Notes under the pieces: model-generated
What the model was told of the DNA's origin: nothing
The model's database searches: none
What the model saw: the letters and a program-made list of their open reading frames with translations, nothing else
Assembly: GCA_910574885.1 (NCBI GenBank)
Contig: CAJTDD010000007.1
Span: forward strand, 62,001-126,000
Direction of reading: 5' to 3'
Length of the DNA: 64,000 nt
Source: Lachnospiraceae bacterium
GTDB lineage: Bacteria > Bacillota > Clostridia > Lachnospirales > Lachnospiraceae
Part shown: piece by piece, positions 45,519 through 54,901 of the stretch
Layout of the letters: each line of letters opens with the position of its first letter
Numbering within the stretch: the stretch's first letter is position 1
Program-made: the position numbers and the translations under genes

Positions 45519-46829
45519 CTAGTCGAAGATTGTCTGTCCGTCAACCTCTGTCTCAAGGGCAACTAATGCCTTCTCAACAATCTTACGACGGAGGCTCTTC
45601 TCCTCATCTTTATCCAATGCAGGATTTCCAAGAGGATGTGGAATTGCGATAGCCGGAACGATTCTGTTCGCGCCAACTGTCATAGAAATAGGAGTTACTG
45701 TACAGATATGTACAACAGGGATTCCTGCTCTCTCTACTTCTTTTACCATCGTTGCACCGCAACGAGTACAGGTACCTCATGTGGAGGTGAGGATTACTGC
45801 GTCTACACCGTCGTTCTTGAGCTTCTGAGAGAACTCAGCAGCGAAAGCCTTGGATGATGCAACGGCTGTACCATTACCTGTCGTTGTGTAGAACAGGTGA
45901 TGCAGCTCCCCAATCTTTCCTTCCTTCTCCATATCACGAAGTACATCGACCGGCAATACACGGTCAGAGTCCTCATTCGCATAAACCGGATCATATCCGC
46001 CGTGTGCTGTCTCGTATGTCTCTTCTGTCAGATCCATAACGCCTGCGATATCATACTCGCCGTAGTGTGAAGCGCTGGAGCTCTCAATGTGGTCCGGATT
46101 GCCCTTTGGAACGATACCACCGGAAGTAACAAGCGCGATCTTCGCATGCGCAAGATCCTTAACTGCCGGATTCGGGTCAACTCTGTCGAAATCAGGCATC
46201 GGGAACTCTGTCTCAAACGGCTTGTCAGCAAGCTTCTTGATGAGCATCTTAACTGCACGCTGTGATCCTCTCTCCTTCTCGAAGAAGTTCACACGAACAC
46301 CGTTCGGGATATATCCCTCTTCTGAAGAAGCGCCAATCGCCTCGCCTCTACCAACCTTAACAGCTAACGGAGCCAGCTTCTTAACAGCGTCTCTCATACC
46401 TGCCGCACTGTTCTTCGTAGATACAATATAAACCTGAGTCTTGAACATGTCAGCTCCCGGGTTCTCAACATACATACCCGTAACAGCCGGGATTCCAAGC
46501 TCTTCCTGAACTGCCGCCGCGATTGTACCGCAGGCAACACCGTAACGTCCGGCATTGAATGCAGGACCTGCCACGAATACATCCGGAGCCTGCTCCTTCA
46601 CCATAGCAAGGATATCTGCCTTAGCCTTCTCAAGATTCTCATTGAAATAAGAGTCGCCACATACAATTGTAGCAACAATCTCAGCGTCCTCACCGAACTG
46701 CTGTGTCAATGCCTGACCTGGTCCGACAATCTCTCCAACACGAAGCTCTGCCGGATAATCTGCTTTCTCTTCTCCACCAATCTGTGCAAAGAACTGATTG
46801 ATGTAATGAACTACTTTTAATTTAGCCAT
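45519..46829 (-). CDS. grdB: glycine reductase component B gamma subunit, with UGA-encoded selenocysteine
   Basis: A 436-residue selenoprotein, read through a TGA at 45777-45779 (residue U351). The surrounding sequence AVILTSTUGTCTRCGATMVKE gives the UxxCxxC motif of GrdB. The N-terminal part (KVVHYINQFFAQIGGEEKADY, GPAFNAGRYGVACG) and the C-terminus (PAIAIPHPLGNPALDKDEEKSLR) match the family. It is the substrate-specific subunit that converts glycine (via the GrdE pyruvoyl Schiff base) to a carboxymethyl selenoether. It lies 17 bp after grdE. Confidence 0.95.
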
Positions 46830-46846
46830 CTTCTTATCCTCCCTTC

Positions 46847-48127
46847 TTATCTTGCACTCAGCTTATTGAAACCAGTCTCATTGGTCGCACCTGTAAGTAC
46901 CTGAAGCTCAACTTCAAGAGATCCGTCCTCACGAAGCGTCTCCTCACTTGCACCCGCAATCTTTGTTACATAATCCAGAGTTCCAATTACCTTGTCAAGT
47001 TTTGGCAGGATAATTACCTGGTTCGCATTACCGCCTGTTACTACTGCGTCTGCCGCCGGATCGGAGTCAGCCAAAGACTGAGACTTTCCGTCGCGTCCTG
47101 CGTACTCGTCTGTAATGATAACAGTCTTAACGCCTTCCGCCTCAATCTTCTTGCAGTTCATGATCAGGTCAGTATCCGGATTACCGAATCCTTCCTGAGA
47201 AACGATAACGCCGTCAAGGTCTAACATCTTACATAACTTCGCCGTCCAGTCAGAAGAACGCTGCTTGTCAGCCAGATATACGTTCTCATTGGTAATAATG
47301 TGGCAAACGAAGTTAAAAGTCTTTCCGTGCTGCTCGAACATATCGTGAACAACCGGATTGTTCAAATGAACATAAGTTGGGTTCTTATCACATGCGGATA
47401 CACAGTTACCGGATACGATAGCGCCGTCCATAATCTCTGTCGGACTCATGATCGTCGGAACGATCTTCTTCGCATCTACGCCGTATACATATGTATCATG
47501 CAGCAAGCCCTGGCTCTGAAGCATCTGTACGTATGCAACTCTCGGAAGGTTCGGATACTTCTCCATACCTTCTTTGATCGTACATGTCTCATATACCTTC
47601 GTCTCATCCGGAGTAAGCTCGCGCGCCAGTTCCCCAAGATACACAGCAACCCTGAAGCCTGCGAAACGTACAGCCTTCTCATAATCATGCTGCTTAATGC
47701 CATCTACCGGCTCACATACCATAACCAGATTCAGTGTCTTGGAAAACGGTGTGTAGTCAGCTCCCGGACCTGTCATATCGATGATACCTTCCTGGAAACC
47801 TACGATCTTACCAGCCGTAACAACAGCCATACCCTTCAGCGCATAGGTTTTGCCTTCGCCTACGGTATCAACCTTAGCGATTACGCCCGGGAAGATTCCG
47901 CCTCTTCCTTCCACCTTAACTCTTGGCTCGATGACGTCCTTAACCGGTGTGATTCTCACAGACTCACCTGGCTTTGCGATATCAAAAGATACGCTCTTAA
48001 TCTTCTCGTCTTCGAGAGCAACCGCTTTTACGGCCTCTTCGGATACATAAAGGATACCGTCTTCAATCTTAGACTCAGCCGCAAACTGAATATCCTTAAT
48101 GTAAATGTGTCCCATTTCTAATCTCAC
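46847..48127 (-). CDS. grdE: glycine reductase component B alpha/beta proprotein
   Basis: A 426-residue proprotein that cleaves itself into two subunits, one with a pyruvoyl group. The cleavage site is seen as SGNCVSACDKNPTYVHLNNP, with N241-C242. The pyruvoyl carbonyl binds glycine. The start is a GTG at 48127, eight bases after AAGGAGGG; it reads VRLEMGHIYIKDIQFAAESK like family members. A longer open frame to 48166 has no ribosome site. Confidence 0.95.
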   Translation of the reverse strand: MRLEMGHIYIKDIQFAAESKIEDGILYVSEEAVKAVALEDEKIKSVSFDIAKPGESVRITPVKDVIEPRVKVEGRGGIFPGVIAKVDTVGEGKTYALKGMAVVTAGKIVGFQEGIIDMTGPGADYTPFSKTLNLVMVCEPVDGIKQHDYEKAVRFAGFRVAVYLGELARELTPDETKVYETCTIKEGMEKYPNLPRVAYVQMLQSQGLLHDTYVYGVDAKKIVPTIMSPTEIMDGAIVSGNCVSACDKNPTYVHLNNPVVHDMFEQHGKTFNFVCHIITNENVYLADKQRSSDWTAKLCKMLDLDGVIVSQEGFGNPDTDLIMNCKKIEAEGVKTVIITDEYAGRDGKSQSLADSDPAADAVVTGGNANQVIILPKLDKVIGTLDYVTKIAGASEETLREDGSLEVELQVLTGATNETGFNKLSAR

Positions 48128-48198
48128 TTTTGGTTCCCTCCTTAGAATATTGATATTATTGTTCAAAGCTTATGCGCTTCTACAACCTTTATTTAAGA

Positions 48199-48585
48199 CT
48201 ACCAGACATCCGCAGATGCCAGTCCACTCTCCAGCAATGTCCAGTCAATCAACTGAAAATCGTCATATACCGATTCTTCATACAAGTCAGACTTGAAGAT
48301 GAACTTCCGGCACGCTTGTATGGCGTTCTCAATCAACTTGACAGACCCTTCGTCAACCTCCCCCTTTCCCTCTGATATCATAATGGATTTATATGGCGTC
48401 TCATTGGGCTTCACGCTTCCGGATAACGGATGCGATAACAATCTGTGCCCCTCGTGAATCCTGTCTCTTACTTCCCTAAGAATCTCTTCATAGGAAATAT
48501 CCCGGTATATAATATGGTGCGTCTCTTTAAGCTTGTCCAAAACCAGAGGATTATTGGTAATGACCATGTAATCTTTGCTTCCCAT
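48199..48585 (-). CDS. grdX: GrdX family protein
   Basis: A 128-residue protein (start MGSKDYMVITNNPLVLDKLKE), first gene of the glycine reductase operon and of the GrdX family often found there. It shows GHRLLSHPLSGSVKPNETPYKSIMIS near the centre. No catalytic motif is evident; its role in the pathway is not established. The ATG at 48585 follows a GGGAGAAAAG site and lies about 100 nt after the riboswitch terminator. An open frame to 48753 crosses the terminator and is rejected. Confidence 0.88.
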   Translation of the reverse strand: MGSKDYMVITNNPLVLDKLKETHHIIYRDISYEEILREVRDRIHEGHRLLSHPLSGSVKPNETPYKSIMISEGKGEVDEGSVKLIENAIQACRKFIFKSDLYEESVYDDFQLIDWTLLESGLASADVW

Positions 48586-48686
48586 CTGCTTTTCTCCCTT
48601 GCTGTCATGCGGCGAATGCTGCACGCCGGATAAATCCCATCCGCCTAAAACCATGCGGCGCTGCCAGCCCTTTCGGTATGCTTTGT

Positions 48687-48729
48687 AAAAAAAAGGCGAT
48701 TTGAACACAATCATGTGTGCAATCGCCCT
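48687..48729 (-). terminator. expression-platform terminator of the glycine riboswitch
   Basis: On the minus strand GGCGATT pairs with AATCGCC around a loop of about 19 nt, followed by eight T. It lies about 80 nt after the aptamer and 100 nt before grdX, so it would stop transcription unless glycine is bound. Confidence 0.9.
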
Positions 48730-48810
48730 TTCTGTCTTTTGCCCTGATAACATATCAATTCATTTCAAGAAATTTATCATACAGCACAAGATTCAGAATG
48801 TGGTACATTC

Positions 48811-48903
48811 CCTAGTCCTTTTGCCTGAAAGTTTCGCCTGAAACAGATTCACTGCCTTCTCAGGTTTGCCTCTTCGGCGGCCGTAATTCCGGCTCTCTCT
48901 TAG
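48811..48903 (-). ncRNA. glycine riboswitch aptamer (single gcvT-type)
   Basis: The minus-strand RNA matches the gcvT-type aptamer: AGAGAGCCGG at the 5' side, GCCGCCGAAGAGGCAA in the core and GCGAAACTTTCAGGCAAAAGG at the 3' side. It lies between promoter and terminator, directly upstream of the grd operon. Only one aptamer was found, although tandem aptamers are common. It should turn on grd expression when glycine is abundant. Confidence 0.92.
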
Positions 48904-48990
48904 GAAATATCAACCCACTCTCATATTCTCTTTTCGCTTATTCATACTATTACTTATAGACAACTCATATATTGTTCATTGTCTATACCT

Positions 48991-49019
48991 ATAATACCCC
49001 ATTGTTAAAACTTTTGCAA
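48991..49019 (-). promoter_or_regulatory. promoter of the glycine reductase operon
   Basis: On the minus strand TTGCAA (49014-49019), 17-bp spacer, TATTAT (48991-48996). The start site would fall near 48984. A 9-bp stem TATAGACAA/TTGTCTATA (48955-48987) opens the transcript and may protect its 5' end. Confidence 0.75.
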
Positions 49020-49110
49020 CCTTTAAATTCAAAATATCCAAATTTGTACATAATATACAATATTCCATCCCATTTATTGTCCTATTTTTACAATAATCCT
49101 TCCTATTACC

Positions 49111-49147
49111 AAAAACGCCGTGCAGGAATCACCCTTCCTGCACGGCG
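49111..49147. terminator. terminator of the AGCS symporter gene
   Basis: CGCCGTGCAGGAA and TTCCTGCACGGCG form a 13-bp stem, with AAAAA on the left (T-run on the minus strand) and CTTTT on the right. It insulates the symporter gene from the grd promoter. Confidence 0.9.
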
Positions 49148-49183
49148 CTTTTATCCGTTATTTAATTTTTACCGCAATGCCCG

Positions 49184-50545
49184 CTATTTCTTACGGTTCT
49201 TGAAAAAGTCATTATGTACCTGCTTAATCACTCCGCTTAACGCGAACAATGCAAGGATATTCGGGATAACCATCAAGGAGTTGAACGTATCCTGCATCGT
49301 CCATACCAGCTCTACCTCTGCCAGTGAGCCAAGGAATACGCATACGGCAACGATTACAGAATAAACCTTAACCGCTTTCGACCCGAACAGATACTTAATA
49401 TTCGCCTGGCCAAAGAAGTACCATCCAAGGATTGTAGAAAATGCGAAGAAGAACATACAGATTGCAATGAAGATGTCTCCTCCCTTTCCATACAATGAAG
49501 AGAACGCATACTGGCTAAGCTCTGCTCCAGTCTTCCCTGACGGAATGGAATGTGTCGTAATGATTACCAGCGCAGTAAGGTTCAGGATAACGAATGTATC
49601 AATAAATACACCGATCATAGCCACGAATCCCTGCTCTACCGGATGGTTAACCTTCGCAACCGCGTGTGCGTGAGGCGTAGACCCCATACCAGCTTCATTG
49701 GAGAACAATCCGCGCGCTACACCCTTGGTAAGAGCCAGCTTCACGGTCGCGCCTGCAGCGCCGCCGACAATAGAGGAAGGTGCAAACGCGCCTACAACGA
49801 TTGCATGTAATGCATACGGGATCTCCTTAAAGTTAAAAATAATTACGATTAAAGAACCAATGATGTAGAAAGCAGCCATAACCGGAACGATCAGCTCCGT
49901 AATCTTGGCAATACGTCCTGTACCGCCTAAGAATACGAACAGCGCAAGTACTGCAAGAACAGCGCCCATAATCCACTGCGGAAGTCCGAATGCAGTATTG
50001 AACGCTGCCGCGATGGAGTTAGACTGTACGGCATTCCCCATAAAGCCAAGGGCAAGGGTGATAAGAACGGCGAAAATACCTGCCAACGCCTTTCCAAACG
50101 TTCCTGAAAATGCTGCGCGGATATAGTAAACAGGACCTCCTGTTACTTCTCCGTCATCGCCCACCTGTTTGTACTTCTGGGCCATGATTGCCTCGGCATA
50201 AATCGTCGCCATTCCAAGGAACGCCGCAATCCACATCCAGAAGATTGCCCCAGGGCCGCCTACCGCAAGCGCCGTAGCCGCTCCGGCGATATTACCTGTA
50301 CCTACCTGAGCTGCAATGGCCGTTGCAAGAGCCTGGAAAGATGACATTCCGTCTGCGCCTGCTTTGTCGCCTTTCTTGAACATCCCGCCGAAGGTCCTGC
50401 GCATTCCTTCGCCAAAACCTTTGACCTGAATGAATCCAAGGCTTACCGTAAACCAGATACCGCCGCCGAGAAGCGCCGCGATCAGGATGTAGTTGGACAG
50501 ATAACTGCCTAATGTTGAGAAAATATTATTCAACATCGCTTCCAT
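49184..50545 (-). CDS. alanine/glycine:cation symporter (AGCS family)
   Basis: A 453-residue transporter with about 11 helices. Family signatures are SSFQALATAIAAQVGTGNIAGAATALAVGGPGAIFWMWIAAFLGMATIYAEA and KGVARGLFSNEAGMGSTPHAHAVAKVNHPVEQGFVAM. It takes up alanine or glycine with Na+. Its place just upstream of the glycine-riboswitch-controlled grd operon suggests glycine import, which is inference. The ATG at 50545 has AAGGGGG upstream. Confidence 0.92.
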   Translation of the reverse strand: MEAMLNNIFSTLGSYLSNYILIAALLGGGIWFTVSLGFIQVKGFGEGMRRTFGGMFKKGDKAGADGMSSFQALATAIAAQVGTGNIAGAATALAVGGPGAIFWMWIAAFLGMATIYAEAIMAQKYKQVGDDGEVTGGPVYYIRAAFSGTFGKALAGIFAVLITLALGFMGNAVQSNSIAAAFNTAFGLPQWIMGAVLAVLALFVFLGGTGRIAKITELIVPVMAAFYIIGSLIVIIFNFKEIPYALHAIVVGAFAPSSIVGGAAGATVKLALTKGVARGLFSNEAGMGSTPHAHAVAKVNHPVEQGFVAMIGVFIDTFVILNLTALVIITTHSIPSGKTGAELSQYAFSSLYGKGGDIFIAICMFFFAFSTILGWYFFGQANIKYLFGSKAVKVYSVIVAVCVFLGSLAEVELVWTMQDTFNSLMVIPNILALFALSGVIKQVHNDFFKNRKK

Positions 50546-50599
50546 TTACAAATTCCCCCTTTGTATAGATAAATTGAATATAAGTTATTCATCTCTCCT

Positions 50600-50628
50600 A
50601 TCATACCATTAAAAAATGTTTTATTCAA
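50600..50628 (-). promoter_or_regulatory. promoter of the AGCS symporter gene
   Basis: On the minus strand TTGAAT (50623-50628), 17-bp spacer, TATGAT (50600-50605), 55 bp before the start codon. No second glycine riboswitch was recognised in this leader. Confidence 0.7.
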
Positions 50629-50699
50629 TATGCTGTTATTTTTTTCACATTTTTTGTCTATTTTGTACAGATATTGTATGTGCATGTCCAATTTTGCCA

Positions 50700-50742
50700 A
50701 AAAAAGCAGGCGGTAATCCTTGATTTTCCGCCTGTTTTTTTC
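50700..50742. terminator. bidirectional terminator downstream of the hemerythrin gene
   Basis: GCAGGCGG and CCGCCTG form a stem flanked by long A and T runs on both sides (AAAAAAAGCAGG ... CCTGTTTTTTT). It lies about 75 bp after the hemerythrin stop on the minus strand. Confidence 0.88.
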
Positions 50743-50811
50743 ACCACTTTGTTTCCTGGAACATAATTTTTGGTCATATTGCTAAATTTTAATTTTATTT
50801 TCATATTCTTT

Positions 50812-51213
50812 TTATTTTTGTTTCAAAAATGCGCCTACTTTTTTATCCTCGCTCCGGATATGGTTCACCAACAGGGCAATATGCATATTCAAGTTCCCCA
50901 AATCCCCCAGGGACGGACCCGCCGCCGGAATTGCAGACACGATCTGCTTTAACTTCTTTTTGTATTCCTCATGGAACACCTTGTGGGGCGCCCTGTTGGG
51001 ATATCCTCCCGCCTGCTGAAGCTGCTCCTCATGGGCGAAATGCCGGTCAACATAGTTGGTCAGAAACTTAATCGCCGGTTCCATCGCAGTCCTTCCCTGT
51101 CCCTTGTGGCAGGAATCCAAAAGCTCGTTCACTGCACGGAACAGTTCCTTATGCTCCTGGTCGATGATTGCATTCCCTGTTTCCAGATCCTTTGTTAATT
51201 CGTACCTCATCAT
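50812..51213 (-). CDS. bacteriohemerythrin
   Basis: A 133-residue four-helix di-iron protein that binds O2. The iron ligands appear as IIDQEHKELF, YVDRHFAHEEQLQ, HKVFHEEYKKK and HIALLVNHIRSEDKKVG. In anaerobes such proteins may carry or scavenge oxygen. Monocistronic, with its own terminator. Confidence 0.93.
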   Translation of the reverse strand: MMRYELTKDLETGNAIIDQEHKELFRAVNELLDSCHKGQGRTAMEPAIKFLTNYVDRHFAHEEQLQQAGGYPNRAPHKVFHEEYKKKLKQIVSAIPAAGPSLGDLGNLNMHIALLVNHIRSEDKKVGAFLKQK

Positions 51214-51268
51214 TATTTTCCTTTCTCAAATCTCAATTTATTCTATCTCATTTTATTCTCAGACGCAT

Positions 51269-52702
51269 CTATACATGAATCTCCGCTTTCATCCCCAGTA
51301 CATCCTGATTCTTATCAAGCAGCGGGTGAATCACATCTTTCAGGTACGTCTCCGCCTGAAGCGGGGCGCGTCCCACATATTTCGCCGGGTCCATCGTCTC
51401 CCTCAATTCATCCAATGTCAGGTTGAACGCCGGGTCTTCTGCGATCAGCTCAAGCAGGTTGTTGTCCAATCCCTTCTCTTTCACGTTCTGTCCGGCCTTC
51501 ATGGACAGCTCCCGGATACGCTCGTGAAGCTCCTGACGGTCGCCTCCTGCCTTCACGGCGTCCATCATAATATTCTCCGTCGCCATGAACGGCAGTTCCG
51601 ACATCAGCCGCTTCTCGATTACCTTAGGGTATACTACCAGTCCGTCCACCACATTCAGGCACAAATCGAGAATCCCGTCAATCGCAAGGAACCCTTCCGG
51701 TATGCTGAGCCGTTTATTTGCCGAGTCGTCCAGCGTCCGCTCAAACCACTGGGTTGCAGAAGTTACCGCCGGGTTCAGCGCATCAATCATCACGTATCTG
51801 GACAGAGACGCAATCCGTTCGCTGCGCATGGGATTCCGTTTATACGCCATAGCCGACGACCCAATCTGGGACGGCTCGAAGGGTTCCTCCACCTCTTTCA
51901 AATGCTGCAAAAGCCGGATATCGTTGGAGAACTTATGGGCGCTTGCCGCAATCCCTGCAAGCACATTCAATGCTCTCGTATCCACTTTACGGGAATAGGT
52001 TTGTCCCGATACCGGGTAACACGCCTCAAACCCCATCTTCTTCGCAATCATCGGATCTATCTTGTCAATCGTCTCCTGATTTCCCTCGAACAACTCCAGA
52101 AAGCTCGCCTGAGTACCCGTAGTCCCTTTGGATCCAAGAAGTTTAAGCGTCCCCTTCACATATTCCAAATCCTCTAAGTCCATGGCAAACTCCTGTATCC
52201 ACAGAGTCGCCCGTTTTCCCACAGTGGTCGGCTGCGCAGGCTGGAAATGGGTAAAGGCCAGGGTCGGCAAATCCTTATACTCCTTTGCGAACTTTGCAAG
52301 CTTCGCAATCACATTCACCAGCTTTCTTCTTACAATCTCCAACGCCTCCGACATCACGATGATATCCGTATTATCCCCTACGTAGCAGGAAGTCGCCCCC
52401 AGATGGATGATTCCCTTCGCCTTCGGGCATTGCCGGCCATAGGCATACACATGGGACATGACGTCATGGCGGACGATTTTCTCCCGCTCCCTGGCCACAT
52501 CATAATTAATATCCTCCGCATGGCTTTTCAATTCCTCGATTTGCTCCTCCGTAATCGGAAGCCCCAGTTCCTTTTCCGTCTCCGCAAGCGCAATCCACAA
52601 TTTCCTCCACGTCCGGAACTTCTTGTCCGGTGAAAAGACATACTGCATTTCCTTGCTTGCATATCGCTCCGAAAGCGGGCTCATATACTTATCTCGGCTC
52701 AT
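51269..52702 (-). CDS. purB: adenylosuccinate lyase
   Basis: A 477-residue enzyme that acts twice in purine synthesis (SAICAR cleavage and adenylosuccinate cleavage). The fumarase-superfamily signature is GSSAMAYKRNPMRSERIASLSRY. Other conserved parts are SHVYAYGRQCPKAKGIIHLGATSCYVGDNTD and LPTLAFTHFQPAQPTTVGKRA. Length normal. It lies 53 bp after the neighbouring TPR-like gene. Confidence 0.96.
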   Translation of the reverse strand: MSRDKYMSPLSERYASKEMQYVFSPDKKFRTWRKLWIALAETEKELGLPITEEQIEELKSHAEDINYDVAREREKIVRHDVMSHVYAYGRQCPKAKGIIHLGATSCYVGDNTDIIVMSEALEIVRRKLVNVIAKLAKFAKEYKDLPTLAFTHFQPAQPTTVGKRATLWIQEFAMDLEDLEYVKGTLKLLGSKGTTGTQASFLELFEGNQETIDKIDPMIAKKMGFEACYPVSGQTYSRKVDTRALNVLAGIAASAHKFSNDIRLLQHLKEVEEPFEPSQIGSSAMAYKRNPMRSERIASLSRYVMIDALNPAVTSATQWFERTLDDSANKRLSIPEGFLAIDGILDLCLNVVDGLVVYPKVIEKRLMSELPFMATENIMMDAVKAGGDRQELHERIRELSMKAGQNVKEKGLDNNLLELIAEDPAFNLTLDELRETMDPAKYVGRAPLQAETYLKDVIHPLLDKNQDVLGMKAEIHV

Positions 52703-52755
52703 ATCCTTCTTCTCCTTTTTCTTCTTTTCTATTTATTATATTTCCGCCTTTTCGC

Positions 52756-53526
52756 CTAACTCTTATCAATCCGGCGGTATTCCTTCCTCCACTGCTCAAA
52801 CAGCTCTTCCGGGATGTCAATATCAATTCCTCTCTGAATCTCCCGGATTTCCTCCTTCATGGCAGAATCCATATTCAGAAAAACCGAGTTGCCCGACAGC
52901 ATCTTCACATACTGATCCCCCGGCAGCGCCTTATAACAGCAGTAAAGATATGTCCGAAGCAGCTCCATATCCCCACAGATACGGTATGCCTCCAGATACA
53001 CCTTCGCCGCCTCCTCATACAGGAAACGTCTGCCGTAAGCCGCCCCAAGGCTTGCATAGACCCTTCCGTAAAACAACTTGCTGATGGAATTGTCCCACTC
53101 CCGGTTAATGATAGACTGGTAGACCAGAATTGCCGTCTCATACTCCCCGCTTTTCTGCAGGCTGTCCGCCTTATACTTCATCCGCTCCACATCCTTTAAA
53201 TTCTGGAGATGCTCTAAAATTCCCTGAATCTTATTGATATCCCCGGTGGCATAGATGGTGGACTCCCTTAAAATGGTCAGCACAAACTGCTCCATAGCGC
53301 CGTTCTGCCTCAATTCCTCCCTAAGCTGCTCCGCCAGTTTCGGAAGCTCCAGCTCCTTGTCAATCCAGTTGCACAACTGCCGGTTCACCATGGTATAGTC
53401 GATGAGATAAAGATTATTGCAGATATAATAGCACAATTCCTCAATGGTATAGATTCTCATATGGATTCTGGCTATCTCGTAGGGCTGCCTCGCCCGTTTC
53501 CTATGACATAGAATTAAACTGCCCAT
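52756..53526 (-). CDS. TPR-like protein of the DUF5716/DUF5717 cluster
   Basis: A 256-residue helical protein of unknown function. Helix pairs resembling TPR repeats run from about residue 110 (ADSLQKSGEYETAILVYQSIIN; GRVYASLGAAYGRRFLYEEAAKVYLEAYRIC). The first part (MRIYTIEELCYYICNNLYLIDYTMVNRQLCNWIDKEL) looks like a family-specific head. Start choice is open. The ATG at 53526 has AGGAGG 5 nt upstream, but those bases also code Gly-Gly in the upstream gene, which it overlaps by 26 bp. The alternative ATG at 53460 begins at MRIYTIEEL with a weak ribosome site. Confidence 0.75.
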   Translation of the reverse strand: MGSLILCHRKRARQPYEIARIHMRIYTIEELCYYICNNLYLIDYTMVNRQLCNWIDKELELPKLAEQLREELRQNGAMEQFVLTILRESTIYATGDINKIQGILEHLQNLKDVERMKYKADSLQKSGEYETAILVYQSIINREWDNSISKLFYGRVYASLGAAYGRRFLYEEAAKVYLEAYRICGDMELLRTYLYCCYKALPGDQYVKMLSGNSVFLNMDSAMKEEIREIQRGIDIDIPEELFEQWRKEYRRIDKS

Positions 53527-54805
53527 TGATTCCTCCTAAATGAATGGTCTTCTCCACCTGAAATCCCGTGGACGGAAAAAACTCTCCGAAGCCTACGTCT
53601 TTGAACGTAAGCCGGCAGGTACGCTCATCCATGAACAATACCTCGATCTGAATCCGCAGGGAATAATCCCTTCTGTTGGGAAGCCCCTCCAGAGACACCG
53701 TCTCCACCTGCAGCTCTTCCCCGGCTAGGGTCTCCACATGGATTTCAATGTCCGACGTATCCTCCAGAATCACCTCCCACTGCCCGTCCGCTTCATACCA
53801 GTGGGTTCCCCAGGACACGATGGGATACCATCCCTCCTGCCCGTTCACACGCATGCGCAGACAGATCTGCTCCGTCATCTTCGTATCGTCCAGATACACC
53901 GGTCCTTCGTGGTATTCCAGATGCCGCCGCATGGACGTATAACATGCGCCTCTGCTGTACAGGTTATTGCCGATAAATGCACGCCGCCCATTACACAGCA
54001 CCTTCAAGGAATTGGGATACCAGTTATTCTCAAACCCTTCCCCCGTCAGATACACCGACGAGACTACTTTTTTCTCAAACACACTCTGGATGAATCGTTT
54101 GAACCGGTCGTCCGCCGCCTTCGCCTGATCTTTTACCTTCTCTTTCTCTTTGTTCAAAAGAGTATAGATGGCGGCAAGCTCATTCATCTGGGCGCTCGCC
54201 ACCTCCTCAACGGTGACGAACATGTCCCGGTCCTTCACCCCCACGGCATTCAGCCTCCGCAGCATATACGCCCGGATTTCCTGGGCGTCGCAGTAGAACA
54301 GGGCAGACTCATACTGCCACAGTTCCTTGGGCTGATAGAACATATACTGGCAGAAACTCTCCTTGTAGTCCTGGACACAGACACAGTCCTTCGCCACGCC
54401 AAGACGCTGGCCGATTCCTTTGAGCATCTTAGACATATCAATATTCGTAAACGGGACGGAAAATGTAATAAAAGCGATATCCTCGAATCCCTCCAGAGTC
54501 ATACGGATGAACTTGGCCAGCAGCCAGACCGCATCCCGCTTCTTAGAACCGATTTTCACCTTTTCCCGGCGCACGGCCTTCTCGAACAGGTCGTTCACCA
54601 TGGTTCCTTCCTGAAGGGATGCAAGACGCTTCGCCTCCATGCCGAACACCCATCGTTCCCGGTAATATCCCAATATCAGGGGAATCTGAAAATTATCCGC
54701 AGCAGCTCCCATCGTCTCCGGCTCTTCCTTCGTCTCGTCATAATAGCTGATCTGACAATTCTTCTCATTCAGGTCGTATCCCAGGATTCCGCCTTTTCTC
54801 ATCAT
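53501..54805 (-). CDS. DUF5716 family protein with actin/Hsp70-like fold
   Basis: A 434-residue protein. The start GGILGYDLNEKNCQISYYDE resembles the phosphate-1 loop of the actin/Hsp70 ATPase superfamily. A later segment SSVYLTGEGFENNWYPNSLKVLCNGRRAFIGNNLYSRGACY matches the usual adenosine-binding region of that fold. A beta-rich C-terminal domain of about 120 residues follows. It is conserved in Lachnospiraceae next to DUF5717. Function unknown; ATP binding is inferred. Confidence 0.82.
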   Translation of the reverse strand: MMRKGGILGYDLNEKNCQISYYDETKEEPETMGAAADNFQIPLILGYYRERWVFGMEAKRLASLQEGTMVNDLFEKAVRREKVKIGSKKRDAVWLLAKFIRMTLEGFEDIAFITFSVPFTNIDMSKMLKGIGQRLGVAKDCVCVQDYKESFCQYMFYQPKELWQYESALFYCDAQEIRAYMLRRLNAVGVKDRDMFVTVEEVASAQMNELAAIYTLLNKEKEKVKDQAKAADDRFKRFIQSVFEKKVVSSVYLTGEGFENNWYPNSLKVLCNGRRAFIGNNLYSRGACYTSMRRHLEYHEGPVYLDDTKMTEQICLRMRVNGQEGWYPIVSWGTHWYEADGQWEVILEDTSDIEIHVETLAGEELQVETVSLEGLPNRRDYSLRIQIEVLFMDERTCRLTFKDVGFGEFFPSTGFQVEKTIHLGGINGQFNSMS

Positions 54806-54901
54806 TATCCCCTCCCCTCTTCACACATGCCTGATGAATCTTGAAACGCTTCATCACCTACTCTTCACACACATCTCGGACGAACCGCGAACCGCCATGC
54901 C

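Noticed and set aside
45750..45779. Apparent split of grdB into two frames
   Set aside because: The frames are in phase and join through a TGA in the UxxCxxC motif; selenocysteine explains it.
48904..48960. Second glycine aptamer upstream of the first
   Set aside because: No GCCGAAGGGGCAA-like core or AGGCAAAAGGAC-like end is found there.
53738..54844. Long plus-strand open frame (368 codons) opposite the DUF5716 gene
   Set aside because: It is an antisense shadow with no ribosome site or recognisable motifs; the minus-strand gene has family matches.
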